A stretch of DNA of 64,000 nucleotides, taken from the NCBI GenBank assembly GCA_025210345.1, contig JAOARX010000032.1, positions 105,255 through 169,254 of the forward strand, written 5' to 3'. Below the pieces are notes generated by a model. The model worked only from the letters and a program-made list of their open reading frames with translations, did no database searches and was not told the origin of the DNA. The translations under genes were made by a program, and so were the position numbers. Source of the DNA: Pelagimonas sp. (GTDB lineage: Bacteria; Pseudomonadota; Alphaproteobacteria; Rhodobacterales; Rhodobacteraceae). Positions 25,772 to 34,724 of the stretch are shown one piece after another. The first letter of the stretch is position 1. Each line of letters begins with the position of its first letter.

Positions 25772-26917
25772 ATGACCCAGAGTTCCGTGACATTTTTTGG
25801 TGGCCAGATCTTTGATGGCGCACAGATCCACAGCGGTTGGGCGGCGCAATTCGTGGATGGGTTTCTAGCCTGTCTCGGTCCGGACCGCAACACGCCCCGG
25901 TCAGATCAAAACATTGATCTGCAAGGCGATATTCTGTCTCCGGGCTATGTCGATCTACAGGTGAACGGCGGCGGAGGGCTTTTGTTCAACGATGATCCAT
26001 CGCCTGAAACCCTGTCGGTGATCGCCCTGGCCCATCGTGATCTGGGGGCCACGACCCTTCTGCCCACCCTGATCACCGACACGCCCGAGAAAACCACCGC
26101 CGCCATCAGCGCCACCAGCGCCGCCATGGCGCAGGGCGTGCCGGGTATTGCCGGTCTGCATCTTGAGGGTCCGCATCTGTCGGTGTCCCGCAAGGGCGCG
26201 CATGACGCGCAGCACATCCGCCCCATGACCGACAGCGATTTGCAGCAATTGCTGTCCGCCAAGGCACGGCTGGGGGCGCTCAAGGTCACAATCGCCCCTG
26301 AAAACGTCACCCTCAATCAGGTGCGCAGCCTGGCGCAGGCGGGTATTTTGGTCTCCCTTGGGCACAGCGACGCCGATCTTGAAACCTGCACCGCCTATGC
26401 CAAGGCAGGTGCCCGCTGTGTCACCCATCTGTTCAACGCCATGAGCCAGCTGCAAAACCGGGTTCCGGGGATGGTAGGCGCCGCGCTGACCAACGGGGGT
26501 CTCAGCGCGGGTCTTATTGCGGATGGGGTGCATGTGCACCCGATGGCCATGCGGCTGGCTTGGGACGCCAAAGCCGAGCCGGGACAGATTTTTCTGGTCA
26601 GCGATGCCATGGCGGTGGCTGGCACCGATCAGACGCGATTTGAGCTGGGCGGGCGCCAGATCACCCGGGAAAACGGCTGTCTCACCCTGTCCGACGGCAC
26701 TTTGGCCGGGGCCGATCTGGATCTGACCCGCGCCCTGCACGTGATGATCAACGCGGTCGGCATACCCCCGGTTGCCGCCCTGCGCGCAGCGACCACGGTG
26801 CCCGCAAAGTTGATCGGTCAGACCGCAGAGCTTTGCCCCGGTCGCACGCCGCTGGCCAAGATGATCCGCATCGCAAAGGGGTTTGATCACGCGGCATTGG
26901 CGCAACCCACCCCCTGA
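25772..26917 (+). CDS. nagA: N-acetylglucosamine-6-phosphate deacetylase
   Basis: 381 residues from MTQSSVTFFGGQIFDG at 25772, with GAGGCAG upstream; a 38-residue longer reading has no support. Amidohydrolase landmarks of NagA: PGYVDLQVNGGGG (the Q-x-N form found in the single-metal enzymes, in place of H-x-H), GLHLEGPHLS (metal Glu), GHSDADLETC, THLFNAMSQL, DGVHVHP and catalytic Asp in VSDAMAVAG. It deacetylates GlcNAc-6-P to GlcN-6-P in the cytoplasm. No nagB or transporter is next to it, so it may serve wall or polysaccharide amino-sugar recycling. Confidence 0.93.
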   Translation: MTQSSVTFFGGQIFDGAQIHSGWAAQFVDGFLACLGPDRNTPRSDQNIDLQGDILSPGYVDLQVNGGGGLLFNDDPSPETLSVIALAHRDLGATTLLPTLITDTPEKTTAAISATSAAMAQGVPGIAGLHLEGPHLSVSRKGAHDAQHIRPMTDSDLQQLLSAKARLGALKVTIAPENVTLNQVRSLAQAGILVSLGHSDADLETCTAYAKAGARCVTHLFNAMSQLQNRVPGMVGAALTNGGLSAGLIADGVHVHPMAMRLAWDAKAEPGQIFLVSDAMAVAGTDQTRFELGGRQITRENGCLTLSDGTLAGADLDLTRALHVMINAVGIPPVAALRAATTVPAKLIGQTAELCPGRTPLAKMIRIAKGFDHAALAQPTP

Positions 26918-26935
26918 TCGGCGCCATCGTCCCTC

Positions 26936-28369
26936 TCAGGACGAAACAGACCTGAGCCCAGGCACCTGTTGCCTGTGCTCAGCCGACGCAGCGTCTGCGC
27001 CTGTGGTCTGGCTTTCGAACACGCAACCCGGCCATGTCACGAGGATCACGGCGCAGCCCGTGCAGCCCTGCGCGCTCAGGGTTTCCTCAAGCGTACCCAA
27101 CGGGCATTCGATCAATTGCTCAGAGGGTTTCGACACGTCCACCGCAACGCGCACCGGCTGTGTGGGCGCAAACCCCTTGGCGATCAGGGCATCGCGGATG
27201 CGCGCCGCCTGCCGGACCGACATGTAGAACGCGGTGGTGGTGCCGGGCTGGCACAGGCGGGTGCTGTCGGGCAGCGGATCGCCTTCGCGCGACATGCCCG
27301 TGGTCAGCACCAGCGTATTGGCCACCCCGCGTTCGGTCAAAGGCGCGCCCATGGCGGCCGCCCCGGCCGACGCAGCGGTGATGCCGGGCACGATTTCTGT
27401 GGTGATCCCCTGCGCATGCGCCGCTGCCAGCTCTTCTCCGGCGCGGCCAAAGACACTGGGGTCACCGGATTTCAGGCGAACCACATGACGTCCCTTTTTC
27501 GCTTCTGCCACGATCACCGCATTGATGCGGTCCTGCGGCCAGGAATGCGCCCCAACGTGTTTGCCGACAAAGACCTTTTCGGCCTCTGGATGGGCCAGAT
27601 CCAGCACCTCTTGCTCAACCAGGCGGTCGTAAAACACCACGTCCGCCTCTTGCAGCCGCTGCACCGCGCGCAGGGTCAGGAGATCCTTGGCCCCCGGCCC
27701 CGCCCCCACCAGAGAGACATGCCCCGACCGGCCCTGATCGGCCTGGCCAGTGGCAAACCCCGCCTTGATCCGGGCTGCGGTGGCACGCTCTTTGCCCAGG
27801 GCCCAGTCCCGCCGCGGCGCGCCCTTGAGCGCCCATGACATCAATGCGCGCACCGTTTGCCGCGACATGTCCCCCGGCAGCCCCGCACGCAGCCGATGCA
27901 CCAAACGCACCAATCCCCCGAGGTTCACGGGCAACAGGGTTTCAATCCGCGCCTTGGTGTCCTGGGTCAAAACCGGGGCCATGCCCTCGCTGCCGATGGC
28001 CACCACCAGCGGGTCGCGGTTGACCAGCGCGGGGGTCGCGAGATCGGACAGGTCGGGAAAACCCGGCGCGTGGACCGGACATCCCAGCGCTCGCAAACGG
28101 GTGAGGGTCCGACGGTCCGCAGCCGCCTGCCCGGTCACGACAAATGCAAAGGCCGCAGCACGCAGTGTTTCATCGGCGATCTCCGGCAGATGCGTCACCC
28201 TGCCTTCGTCCACCAACCCCTGCAATTCGGCATCCAGCTGGGTGGCAATCACCACGATCTCGGCATCGCAAACCAGCATCATCCGGGCTTTCTGCGCCGC
28301 CAGGTCCCCCCCGCCAAAGATCACCACCTTGCGGTTGGTGGTCTTGATGAACATCGGAAAGCTTTTCAT
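26936..28369 (-). CDS. cysG: Siroheme synthase (trifunctional CysG)
   Basis: 477 residues. N-terminal precorrin-2 dehydrogenase/ferrochelatase (residues ~1-200; KVVIFGGGDLAAQKARMML, NRDPLVVAIGSEGMAPVL) fused to uroporphyrinogen-III C-methyltransferase (~215-460; VSLVGAGPGAKDLLTLRA, RLKSGDPSVFGRAGEE, PGITAASAGAAAMG). It makes siroheme, the cofactor of the NirB encoded upstream. Last gene of the nitrate assimilation operon, overlapping the TrpD2-like gene by 4 bp. Confidence 0.94.
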   Translation of the reverse strand: MKSFPMFIKTTNRKVVIFGGGDLAAQKARMMLVCDAEIVVIATQLDAELQGLVDEGRVTHLPEIADETLRAAAFAFVVTGQAAADRRTLTRLRALGCPVHAPGFPDLSDLATPALVNRDPLVVAIGSEGMAPVLTQDTKARIETLLPVNLGGLVRLVHRLRAGLPGDMSRQTVRALMSWALKGAPRRDWALGKERATAARIKAGFATGQADQGRSGHVSLVGAGPGAKDLLTLRAVQRLQEADVVFYDRLVEQEVLDLAHPEAEKVFVGKHVGAHSWPQDRINAVIVAEAKKGRHVVRLKSGDPSVFGRAGEELAAAHAQGITTEIVPGITAASAGAAAMGAPLTERGVANTLVLTTGMSREGDPLPDSTRLCQPGTTTAFYMSVRQAARIRDALIAKGFAPTQPVRVAVDVSKPSEQLIECPLGTLEETLSAQGCTGCAVILVTWPGCVFESQTTGADAASAEHRQQVPGLRSVSS

Positions 28370-29328
28370 ATCGCGCTCCTGTCAGGCAGTTCCAGTTTGG
28401 GGCGTTCAGCCCAGAGGGTCTGGGGATCGGCCGTGTCCCCCAGCGTGTGCAAGGCCAGCGCCGCGGTGCCCATGGTCAGGTGGCGGGCAAAGGGCGGGGC
28501 CTGATCCGCCTGCCAAAGCTGCGCCAGCGCCTGCATGGGCAGGTCCAGGTCCGACAGGCGGCGGGTGTCGTCACACAGCGCCGGCAAGACCGCGTCCCAC
28601 GCCTGCCCCGCCCGCAGGCCAAAGGCGCTGACAGGCTTGCCGGGGTGGCGCTCGAACTCGCCGCCGCCGCCTTTGATGACGGTCAGGTTGGACCAGCCCA
28701 ACAGGCGCGCGGCCTCGGCCTGAAGTCCGCGATAGGTGGGGTGAAACACCCCCTGCACGCTGGCCGGGGCCGAGGCCGGGTTCAGCATCCGGCTGACCGT
28801 GTTGATGCAACTGCGCAGCCCCAGAACATCCCTCAGATTCAGCAGGGCAAACAGCGCCGGATGCAGGGTCTCGAGCGGCGCATAGGCGATGCCACCCCGT
28901 GCCAGGGCCTTGTCGATGTCGTCGGGTGTCTCGGCGCAGGCAATTCCCAGCAAGCTCAGGGCGTCCCGCACCGCCGGGTTGGTGCCGTTCCACCCATGGA
29001 TCAGAACGCGGTGCCCCCGCGCCGCCACCAGTTTGGCTGCCAGCAAGAACCACGGCAGCCCCCGCGACCGGCCCGCCGCGTAACAGGGCCAATCCAGATC
29101 CACCGGTGGCACCCCACCCAGGTCCGCCTGCGCCGCGCCGGCAAGCCCGGCGATCTCATCGGGGGTCTCCCCCTTGGTGCGCAACAACATCAGCAAGGCC
29201 CCGATGGCCTCGGGCGCGGCCCGACCGGACAGCATGATCCGCATCGCATCCGCCGCCTCTTCGCGGGTCAGCGAGCGTGACCGCCCCGGCCCACGCCCCA
29301 GCGTGCGCACATGGTCTGACAGGCTCAT
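28366..29328 (-). CDS. TrpD2-like (YbiB-type) glycosyltransferase-family protein
   Basis: 320 residues resembling anthranilate phosphoribosyltransferase: an N-terminal helical domain with LTREEAADAMRIML and TKGETPDEIAGLAGA, and a nucleoside-phosphorylase-like core with HGWNGTNPAVRDAL, LGLRSCINTVSRMLNP and VIKGGGGEFERHPGKP. The glycine-rich PRPP loop of true TrpD (GTGGD) is replaced by AAGRSRGLP, as in the YbiB/TrpD2 branch, whose E. coli member is known to bind nucleic acid and is not a tryptophan enzyme. It is coupled by 4-bp overlaps to nasA and cysG, which suggests a role tied to nitrate assimilation; that role is unknown. Confidence 0.78.
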   Translation of the reverse strand: MSLSDHVRTLGRGPGRSRSLTREEAADAMRIMLSGRAAPEAIGALLMLLRTKGETPDEIAGLAGAAQADLGGVPPVDLDWPCYAAGRSRGLPWFLLAAKLVAARGHRVLIHGWNGTNPAVRDALSLLGIACAETPDDIDKALARGGIAYAPLETLHPALFALLNLRDVLGLRSCINTVSRMLNPASAPASVQGVFHPTYRGLQAEAARLLGWSNLTVIKGGGGEFERHPGKPVSAFGLRAGQAWDAVLPALCDDTRRLSDLDLPMQALAQLWQADQAPPFARHLTMGTAALALHTLGDTADPQTLWAERPKLELPDRSAI

Positions 29329-31955
29329 TCCGCCGCCTCATGCAGCGGGCCGACCTGCATCTGCGCCAAAAGATCCGCAAGCTCGGGCTTGCACGATCCG
29401 CAGTTGGTGCCCGCCTGCAGGGCGGCGCCGATCGCATCGACGCTCATGATGCCGCCGCCTTCGATGGCCTGGCGCAGGGTGTTCAGCCCAACCCCGAAAC
29501 AGGCGCAGACAATGGGGCCCACGTCGGGCACATCCCCCGGCGCGCGACCGCTGAGAACCCCGGCCCCGGCCGCCTCAGGCAGCTGCGCAAGATAGTCACG
29601 CATCACCGCCACCGGCTCGGGGGCGACGAACAGCGCCGCAAGCAATTTGCCCTCATGGTGAAACGCCAGCCGCGTGACCCCCTGCACCGGGTCGTGCACC
29701 GACAGGACATCTGCGTCCGGCAGCCCAAACATCGCCCGCGCCTGAGTTTCCCAATCCGTGACCTTGCCCTGATCTGCCAGTTCGATCCGGTATCCCGCTT
29801 GGGTCGGGGCCACCGCCCAATAGGCGCTTTGCGCCGCGATGGGGCTGGCCGAGACGGCGAAGCCGTACCACGCGGCCTGATACCGTGCGATATGCACCAC
29901 CGAAGCCTTGCTTTCCGGTTGGCCGGAAATCGGATCGGTCTGGGGCGCAATCAGCCGACAGACCCGTGCCGAGGGGGCGGTTTCTCCGGTCCAATGCATC
30001 GGTGCAAACACCTGTCCGCGCTGCACCCGCGTGGTGATATTCACCCGCAAGATCGCCTGGCCTTCGGGGCTGGTGAGCTGCGCCAGATCCGCAGGTTTCA
30101 GCCCCAGCACGCGCGCGTCTTCCGGGTGGATTTCCACAAATGGCTCAAGCAGATGCGCCGACAGACGCGGCGATAGCCCGGTGCGCGTCATCGTGTGCCA
30201 CTGATCCCGGATGCGCCCGGTGTTGAACCGAAACGGATAGCGTGGGCTGAGTTTGGAGGCCGGGGGGCGCCAGCTGACCGGTAGCAAACGGGCTTTGCCA
30301 TCGCCGTGGAAAAACTGCCCATCCGCAAAGAACCGCCCCCCCTTGCGGGTTTCAGAAATCGGCCAGCGCTGCGGGGGCATGGTGTCATAGGCTTTGTCGC
30401 CTAAATCCATAAGGCTAGAAATGTCAAAATCCAGGCCAAAGCCCGCCGCGATCTCTGACAACCCGGCGTATTCGCGGAAAATCTCGGCCTCGGTCTCATA
30501 GGAAAACGCCGCCTGCCAGCCCATGCGCTGGCCGACCTCGGCCAGGATTTTCCAATCCGCGCGCGCCTGCCCCGGCACCGGCAGAACCGGGCGCTGGCGG
30601 CTGATGGTGCGATCCGAGTTTGTGACCGTCCCGCTTTTCTCGCCCCAGGCCGCGGCGGGCAACAGCACATCGGCCAGCCGCGCAGTATCAGTGGCCCCGG
30701 TGATGTCGCTGACCACGGTAAAGGGACAGGCCGCAATGGCATCATGCACCTGTTCCGCGTCCGGCAGGGACACGGCCGGGTTGGTGTGGATCACCCACAA
30801 GGCCTTGATCTTGCCCTCGCCAATGGCGCGGAACATATCGACGGCCTTCAGACCCGCGGCCTCGGGCATGGCGGGGGCGTTCCAAAAGCGCTGCACGGCG
30901 GTGCGGTGCTCCGGGGTCTCCAGGTTCATATGACAGGCGAGCATATTGGCCAGCCCCCCCACCTCACGCCCGCCCATGGCGTTGGGTTGCCCTGTGACCG
31001 ACAGCGGCCCACATCCTGGCAGGCCAATCCGTCCGGTGGCAAGATGGCAGTTCAGGATGGCGTTCACCTTGTCGGTGCCGCTGCTGGATTGGTTCACCCC
31101 CTGGCTGAAGATGGTCACGACCTTCTCGGTCTGTATCCACAAATCACAAAAGGCGCTGATCTCGGTTTCGCTGAGCCCGGTGACCACCCCGTCGTCGGCG
31201 TAGGCGGTAGTCAGCGCGGCATCAAAGCCCTGCGTGTGGCGGATAAAGGCCTGATCCACCAGGCCGCCCTCGTGGATTTCGACCAGCAGCCGGTTGAATA
31301 GCGCTACATCCGATCCCAGTTCCAGCGCCAGATGCATGTCCGCCCCGTCGCAGCTGGCCGTGCGGCGCGGGTCAATCACCACCAATTTGGTGCCCCGCCC
31401 CTTACGCGCCGCCAGAATGCGCTGGTACAGCACCGGATGGCACCACGCGAGGTTCGATCCAACCAGCACGATCAGATCCGCCTCATCGAGATCCTCATAG
31501 GTGCCCGGCACCGTATCCGTGCCAAAGGCGCGTTTGTGCCCCGCCACGGTCGACGCCATGCACAACCGTGAGTTGGTGTCGATATTGGCCGAGCCAATGA
31601 ACCCTTTCATCAGCTTGTTGGCCACATAGTAATCTTCGGTCAGCAATTGCCCCGAGACATAAAACGCAACGCTATCGGGCCCATGTTCAGCAATGGTGCG
31701 CGAAAACCGGTCGGCCACGGTCTGCAAGGCCTGATCCCAGCCGGTTTCCCGCCCATCCACCACCGGCGCCAAAAGACGGTGCCCAAGCCCCACGGTTTCC
31801 CCAAGCGCCGTGCCCTTGGAACACAGCCGCCCCTGGTTGGCCGGGTGGTCGGGATCGCCTTTGACCGTGATCCCCCCTGCCCCGTCAGGCGACAGCAACA
31901 CCCCGCACCCCACCCCGCAATAGGGGCAGGTTGAGCGAACCGCCTGCGGGCTCAT
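29325..31955 (-). CDS. nasA: Assimilatory nitrate reductase, catalytic subunit
   Basis: 876 residues. N-terminal [4Fe-4S] ligands C10-x2-C13-x3-C17 and a fourth Cys in GRLCSKG; molybdopterin oxidoreductase domains with NIDTNSRLCMAS, LPGCGPLSVTGQPNAMGGREVGG and a molydopterin-dinucleotide domain (YPFRFNTGRIRDQWHTMTRTG). The C-terminus carries a BFD-like [2Fe-2S] domain (CACFGVG ... CGSC), the usual extension in NasA enzymes that take electrons from flavodoxin/ferredoxin or NADH partners. No Tat signal is present, so it is cytoplasmic. It reduces nitrate to nitrite for NirBD. Overlaps nirD by 4 bp. Confidence 0.95.
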   Translation of the reverse strand: MSPQAVRSTCPYCGVGCGVLLSPDGAGGITVKGDPDHPANQGRLCSKGTALGETVGLGHRLLAPVVDGRETGWDQALQTVADRFSRTIAEHGPDSVAFYVSGQLLTEDYYVANKLMKGFIGSANIDTNSRLCMASTVAGHKRAFGTDTVPGTYEDLDEADLIVLVGSNLAWCHPVLYQRILAARKGRGTKLVVIDPRRTASCDGADMHLALELGSDVALFNRLLVEIHEGGLVDQAFIRHTQGFDAALTTAYADDGVVTGLSETEISAFCDLWIQTEKVVTIFSQGVNQSSSGTDKVNAILNCHLATGRIGLPGCGPLSVTGQPNAMGGREVGGLANMLACHMNLETPEHRTAVQRFWNAPAMPEAAGLKAVDMFRAIGEGKIKALWVIHTNPAVSLPDAEQVHDAIAACPFTVVSDITGATDTARLADVLLPAAAWGEKSGTVTNSDRTISRQRPVLPVPGQARADWKILAEVGQRMGWQAAFSYETEAEIFREYAGLSEIAAGFGLDFDISSLMDLGDKAYDTMPPQRWPISETRKGGRFFADGQFFHGDGKARLLPVSWRPPASKLSPRYPFRFNTGRIRDQWHTMTRTGLSPRLSAHLLEPFVEIHPEDARVLGLKPADLAQLTSPEGQAILRVNITTRVQRGQVFAPMHWTGETAPSARVCRLIAPQTDPISGQPESKASVVHIARYQAAWYGFAVSASPIAAQSAYWAVAPTQAGYRIELADQGKVTDWETQARAMFGLPDADVLSVHDPVQGVTRLAFHHEGKLLAALFVAPEPVAVMRDYLAQLPEAAGAGVLSGRAPGDVPDVGPIVCACFGVGLNTLRQAIEGGGIMSVDAIGAALQAGTNCGSCKPELADLLAQMQVGPLHEAAE

Positions 31956-32284
31956 GCGGCGCTCCGGCGCATCAGGGGGGTCGCATCCATCAAGATGCGC
32001 CCCGCTTCGATCCGCACCGCATAGGTTTCGATCCGACCTTCGTCAGCACCCTGCGCTTCGCCGGTGTTCAGATCAAACACCCAGTTGTGCAAGGGGCAGG
32101 TCACCTTTTGACCATGGACGATGCCTTCGACCAGCGGGCCCTGTTTGTGCGGACAAGTATTTGTCGCGGCAAAGATTTCCTGCGGCCCGGTGCGAAACAG
32201 CGCCACACAGCCATGCCGGGTCTTGACCAGCCGCGCTCCGCGTACGGGCACATCTTCGAGGGCTCCGATATCAATCCAGCTCAT
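31952..32284 (-). CDS. nirD: Nitrite reductase (NADH) small subunit
   Basis: 110 residues; a Rieske-like NirD domain with both ligand pairs present (NTCPHKQGPL and TCPLHNWVF), which many NirD proteins lack, so it may bind a [2Fe-2S] cluster. It partners NirB in six-electron reduction of nitrite to ammonium. Coupled to nirB and nasA by 4-bp overlaps. Confidence 0.93.
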   Translation of the reverse strand: MSWIDIGALEDVPVRGARLVKTRHGCVALFRTGPQEIFAATNTCPHKQGPLVEGIVHGQKVTCPLHNWVFDLNTGEAQGADEGRIETYAVRIEAGRILMDATPLMRRSAA

Positions 32285-34719
32285 TGTGCGGCCTCCAGTG
32301 TCAAATCAGCGATGGGTGCATAGGTCTGGGCCTTATCGGCCACGTGTTCGGCCCATGGGTCATGGCGGTACACGCTTTGCGAGATCTCGAACCGCTCGGC
32401 CAGGGCACGCCGATTGTCGAGGTCGTCGACCACCTGCGCCTTGACCCAATCCAGTCCGACCTTGTCGACCCATTTGAAAATGCGATCGAGATAGCGGGCG
32501 TTTTCACGATAGATCTGTGTCATGGCGGAAATCACCTCGATAGCCTCTTGCTCGGATTCGACCTTGCACAGGATTTCCGTGCCCTTGATCTCCATCCCGG
32601 CGGCCCCCGCCACATGGATCTCATAGCCACTGTCGACACAGATGACGCCGATGTCCTTGCAGGTCGCTTCGGCACAATTGCGCGGGCAGCCCGAAACCGC
32701 CAGTTTGAGCTTATGCGGCGTCCACGATCCCCACAGGTGCTTTTCCAGCTTGATGCCAAGCCCGGTGCTGTCCTGCGTGCCAAAGCGGCAATGGTCTGAC
32801 CCGACACAGGTTTTCACCGTGCGCAGCCCCTTGGAATAGGCATGGCCCGACACCATTCCGGCCTGGTTCAGATCATACCAGATCGCTGGCAGATCCTCGC
32901 CTTTGACACCCAGCAAGTCGATGCGCTGCCCGCCGGTGACCTTGACGGTCGGCACATTGTATTTGTCAGCCGCATCGGCAATGGCGCGCAATTCATCGGG
33001 GGTGGTGATCCCCCCCCACATGCGCGGCACAACGCTAAAGGTGCCGTCCTTTTGGATGTTCGCGTGTTTGCGTTCGTTGACAAAACGGCTTTGCGGATCG
33101 TCTTGATAGTCCAGCGGCCAATCCGCCAGCAGGTAATAGTTGATCGCCGGGCGGCAGCTGTGGCAGCCGTTGACGGTTTTCCATCCCAGCTCTTGCCAGA
33201 CCGCCTCTTGCGATTTCAATTCCTTGCTCTTGATCAGGCGGCGCACGTCCTCGTGGGTCAGATCGGTACAGCCGCACATGGGCTGGGCCGTGGGCATTTT
33301 GAATTCATCGCCCAACGTCACCTGCAAAAGCTGTTCCACCAGACCGGTACACGTCCCGCAGGATGCGCTGGCCTTGGTGGTGCCGCGAATGGCCCCCAGA
33401 TCATCCGCACCCGCTTCGATGGCCTGCACAATGTCTTGTTTGCAAACGCCGTTACAACCACAGATCTCTGCATCAAGAGGCAAGGCTGCAACGGCTGAGA
33501 GAGGGTCCGCGGAACCGCCCCCCTGAAAGGCCGGACCATAGATCAGCGTGTCGCGCATCTCAGATATGTCTTCGCCCGATTGGATCATGCCAAAGAACCA
33601 ACTGCCATCCGCCGTGTCACCATACAGGACGGCGCCGACCAAGGCGTTGCCTTCGATCACGAGGCGCTTGTAGACCCCGCGTGCCGGGTCGCGGAACACG
33701 ATGTCTTCGCGGCCTGCGCCTTCGGCAAAGTCGCCAGCGCTGAACAGATCACACCCCGTCACTTTCAGCTTGGTGCTGACTTCGCGCTGTTCGAATTTGG
33801 CCGCGTCTCCGATCAGGGTTTTGGCGACAACCTTGGCCTGATCATAGAGCGGCGCGACCAGTCCAAAGACCGCGCCGTCATGTTCCACGCATTCGCCCAC
33901 CGCCAGGATGTTTTCATCCGACGTGATCATCTGGTCGTCGACCTGAATCCCGCGCCCGACCGCCAGATCACTGGCCTGCGCCAGCGCAGTGTTGGGGCGG
34001 ATGCCCACCGCCATGACCAACAGATCACAGGGCAGTTCGGTCCCGTCGTCCAGCACCAGGGCGCGCACCTTGCCATCTTGACCGACGATTTCCTTGGAGT
34101 TGGCGTTCAGGCAGACGGTGATGCCCTTGTCTTCTAGCGATTTCTTCAACAGATAGCCCGCCGCCGGGTCCAGCTGGCGCTCCATCAGGTGGCCCATGAT
34201 ATGCACCACGGTCACATCGGCGCCACGCGCGGCCATGCCCGCCGCCGCTTCGAGACCCAAGAGCCCCCCGCCAATGACCACCACCTTGTTGCCCTGGGTC
34301 ATGCCCATCATGCGCTCGGTATCTTCGAGGTCGCGATAGGCGATCACCCCCTCCAGATCATGCCCGGGAAGCGGGATGATAAACGGGTTGGACCCGGTGC
34401 CAAACAGCAGCTTGTCATAGGGAAGCACATCGCCATTTTCCGCCGTGACGGTCTTGGCCGCGCGGTCGATCCTGGTGATCTTTTCGCCAAAACGGCAGGT
34501 GACGTTGTTGTCATCGTACCAGGCCGCGTCGTGGGTGACGATGTCCTGATAGGTCTGGTCGCCCGCCAAAACCGGACTGAGCATGATGCGGTTGTAATTG
34601 CCGCGCGGTTCCGCGTTGAACAGGGTCACATCATAGGCATCCGGCGCCGCGTCAAACAGATGTTCAAGCGCGCGCCCCGATGCCATTCCGGCCCCGATGA
34701 CGATCAGTTTCTGGGTCAT
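32281..34719 (-). CDS. nirB: Nitrite reductase (NADH) large subunit
   Basis: 812 residues from ATG 34719 (MTQKLIVIGAGMASG), with GGAG eight bases upstream; a GTG at 34728 overlapping the previous stop is the alternative. Order of domains: FAD/NAD oxidoreductase (~1-300), two BFD-like [2Fe-2S] domains (CGCNGVCK ... CGTC; CGCTDL ... CHSC), then the siroheme/[4Fe-4S] reductase domain with CVGSDHCRFGTQDS and CPRNCAEATC. Cytoplasmic assimilatory nitrite reductase using NADH. Confidence 0.95.
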   Translation of the reverse strand: MTQKLIVIGAGMASGRALEHLFDAAPDAYDVTLFNAEPRGNYNRIMLSPVLAGDQTYQDIVTHDAAWYDDNNVTCRFGEKITRIDRAAKTVTAENGDVLPYDKLLFGTGSNPFIIPLPGHDLEGVIAYRDLEDTERMMGMTQGNKVVVIGGGLLGLEAAAGMAARGADVTVVHIMGHLMERQLDPAAGYLLKKSLEDKGITVCLNANSKEIVGQDGKVRALVLDDGTELPCDLLVMAVGIRPNTALAQASDLAVGRGIQVDDQMITSDENILAVGECVEHDGAVFGLVAPLYDQAKVVAKTLIGDAAKFEQREVSTKLKVTGCDLFSAGDFAEGAGREDIVFRDPARGVYKRLVIEGNALVGAVLYGDTADGSWFFGMIQSGEDISEMRDTLIYGPAFQGGGSADPLSAVAALPLDAEICGCNGVCKQDIVQAIEAGADDLGAIRGTTKASASCGTCTGLVEQLLQVTLGDEFKMPTAQPMCGCTDLTHEDVRRLIKSKELKSQEAVWQELGWKTVNGCHSCRPAINYYLLADWPLDYQDDPQSRFVNERKHANIQKDGTFSVVPRMWGGITTPDELRAIADAADKYNVPTVKVTGGQRIDLLGVKGEDLPAIWYDLNQAGMVSGHAYSKGLRTVKTCVGSDHCRFGTQDSTGLGIKLEKHLWGSWTPHKLKLAVSGCPRNCAEATCKDIGVICVDSGYEIHVAGAAGMEIKGTEILCKVESEQEAIEVISAMTQIYRENARYLDRIFKWVDKVGLDWVKAQVVDDLDNRRALAERFEISQSVYRHDPWAEHVADKAQTYAPIADLTLEAAQ

Positions 34720-34724
34720 GGCTT

